Source: Homarus americanus (lineage: Eukaryota; Arthropoda; Malacostraca; Decapoda; Nephropidae). Taken from it: DNA of 64,000 nucleotides. The notes beneath the pieces are model-generated. The model saw only the letters and a program-made list of their open reading frames with translations. It was not told the DNA's origin and made no database searches. Below are positions 63,166-64,000 of this stretch, piece by piece (the first letter of the stretch is position 1; every line of letters begins with the position of its first letter). Location: NCBI RefSeq assembly GCF_018991925.1, contig NW_024744357.1, positions 3,047,706-3,111,705 on the forward strand. The letters run 5' to 3'. A program made the translations under genes and the position numbers.

Positions 63166-63599
63166 TTGTGAGGGGTGAGCGTAAGGGGAGAGAGAGGAAA
63201 TGGGTGAGGAAAGGGGTAAGGGGGAGCGGGGGAGAGCTGAGGATAGGGAGAACGATGAGGAGGGATAAAGGGAGGTTGACTTCCTTATACCTACATATAA
63301 ACACAATAACTCTCTATCTTCTCCTTTGGTCACCTCGGTTTTACTCCCCGACTTATTCAGGCTTTTTCTCCGGCTTTAACCACCCACCTTGCCTCATCTT
63401 CATTTTTGCCTTTAACACCGGCCTTACCTGTGGCTTTATCCAACACCTTAAGTATCCTCTTCTCCTTTATCTCTGACTTTAACCCTCAAACTGCATCTAG
63501 CTTTATCCCTGGATTGCAAGTAACATCTTAGGCATCAATAGACTTTCTCCCGGGCCCATCTTTTAAATGAATTCGCCTCTGGTCTCCTGGCTTTGTCCA
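63166..63599. other. Non-coding DNA, GA-rich then CT-rich
   Basis: A GGGGAGAG-rich tract at 63180-63275 is followed by a loose run of GGCTTTRWCC-like strings about 25-40 bp apart (63360-63540), possibly a very old tandem array related to the one that follows. Confidence 0.4.
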
Positions 63600-63727
63600 C
63601 GGCATTGACACTTTCCCCTGTCCCCGGCATTGACACTTTCCCCTGTCCCCGGCATTGACACTTTCCCCTGTCCCCGGCATTGACACTTTCTTTTATCATC
63701 GGCACTGACACTTTCTCTTATCCCCGG
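63600..63727. repeat. 25-bp minisatellite, ~5 units
   Basis: Consensus GGCATTGACACTTTCCCCTG + TCCCC. Starts at 63601 and 63626 fix the period. Confidence 0.94.
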
Positions 63728-63754
63728 CTAGGTTAGGTTAGGTTAGGTTAGGCT
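63728..63754. repeat. (TTAGG)n telomere-like string
   Basis: About five AGGTT units directly after the 25-bp array. Confidence 0.88.
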
Positions 63755-64000
63755 TGAATATATTTTGGATATCTAACCTTCTTTACCTCTATTGTTTTAT
63801 AAGATTTTTCTGTGATTTACCTGTAATTAAATCTTAGTCGTATTTTATCACTGGTCTACCCATAGTAATTCCTAGTTTAATCCATATTTTTGTTCTTCTG
63901 TATTACATCGTTTCATCCCCCGTTTCCATGTTTCTTTATCCTTTATATTTTGTGTTTATTATTATTTTTTATTAATTCCTATAAATTCCACTAGACGATT
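63755..64000. other. AT-rich non-coding DNA
   Basis: Nothing recognised. Confidence 0.5.

Overview
The window reads as intergenic or intronic nuclear DNA from an arthropod, most likely a decapod crustacean. The evidence is the lack of long intact genes, very dense micro- and minisatellites, scattered short TTAGG/CCTAA strings (the arthropod telomere motif), a tRNA-derived SINE and decayed invertebrate retroelements. The exact organism is an inference. I recognise no intact host gene. Almost every coding-like segment is a decayed mobile element, an uncharacterised repetitive family, or a tandem array that happens to lack stops.

Layout. 1-4.6 kb: AT-rich DNA with two long (AT)n arrays, two worn-out minisatellites and a 172-bp duplication, ending at an assembly gap. 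4.7-7.8 kb: a minus-strand LTR retrotransposon. It has a probable 1.7-kb 5' LTR, a primer binding site matching initiator tRNA-Met, a short internal region holding one membrane/coiled-coil ORF and a VNTR, a polypurine tract, and a 3' LTR cut off by the gap. 9.5-10.7 kb: a 41-bp minisatellite, a CCA array and pyrimidine-rich DNA. 12.6-13.1 kb: a minus-strand LINE reverse-transcriptase C-terminus with its (ATT)n tail. 15.6-32.9 kb: the same 8.6-kb block twice, separated only by a 100-N gap, which looks like two contig ends that overlap but were never merged. Each copy holds a decayed minus-strand gene of a widespread uncharacterised family (PIN/FEN1-like region, a signature starting LPAFHALTG, and a cysteine-rich tail). 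34.0-38.7 kb and 49.9-54.1 kb: two decayed RTE-like LINEs (APE endonuclease plus reverse transcriptase), each bounded on both sides by (GT)n. The first carries a 439-bp hairpin-rich insertion. 40.3-45.4 kb: six minisatellites of different unit length, with a SINE among them. 45.8-46.0 kb: a possible ISXO2/Merlin-type zinc-binding exon. 46.5-47.5 kb: polypyrimidine DNA. 57.8-63.8 kb: further minisatellites, microsatellites and a minus-strand LINE RNase H fragment.

Nothing here forms an operon or pathway. The most interesting points are the GT-bounded LINE pair with a shared catalytic-site change, the compact LTR element whose ORF follows directly on the primer site, the hairpin-rich insertion, the PIN/Cys-rich repetitive family, and the evidence that the 8.6-kb duplication is an assembly artefact.
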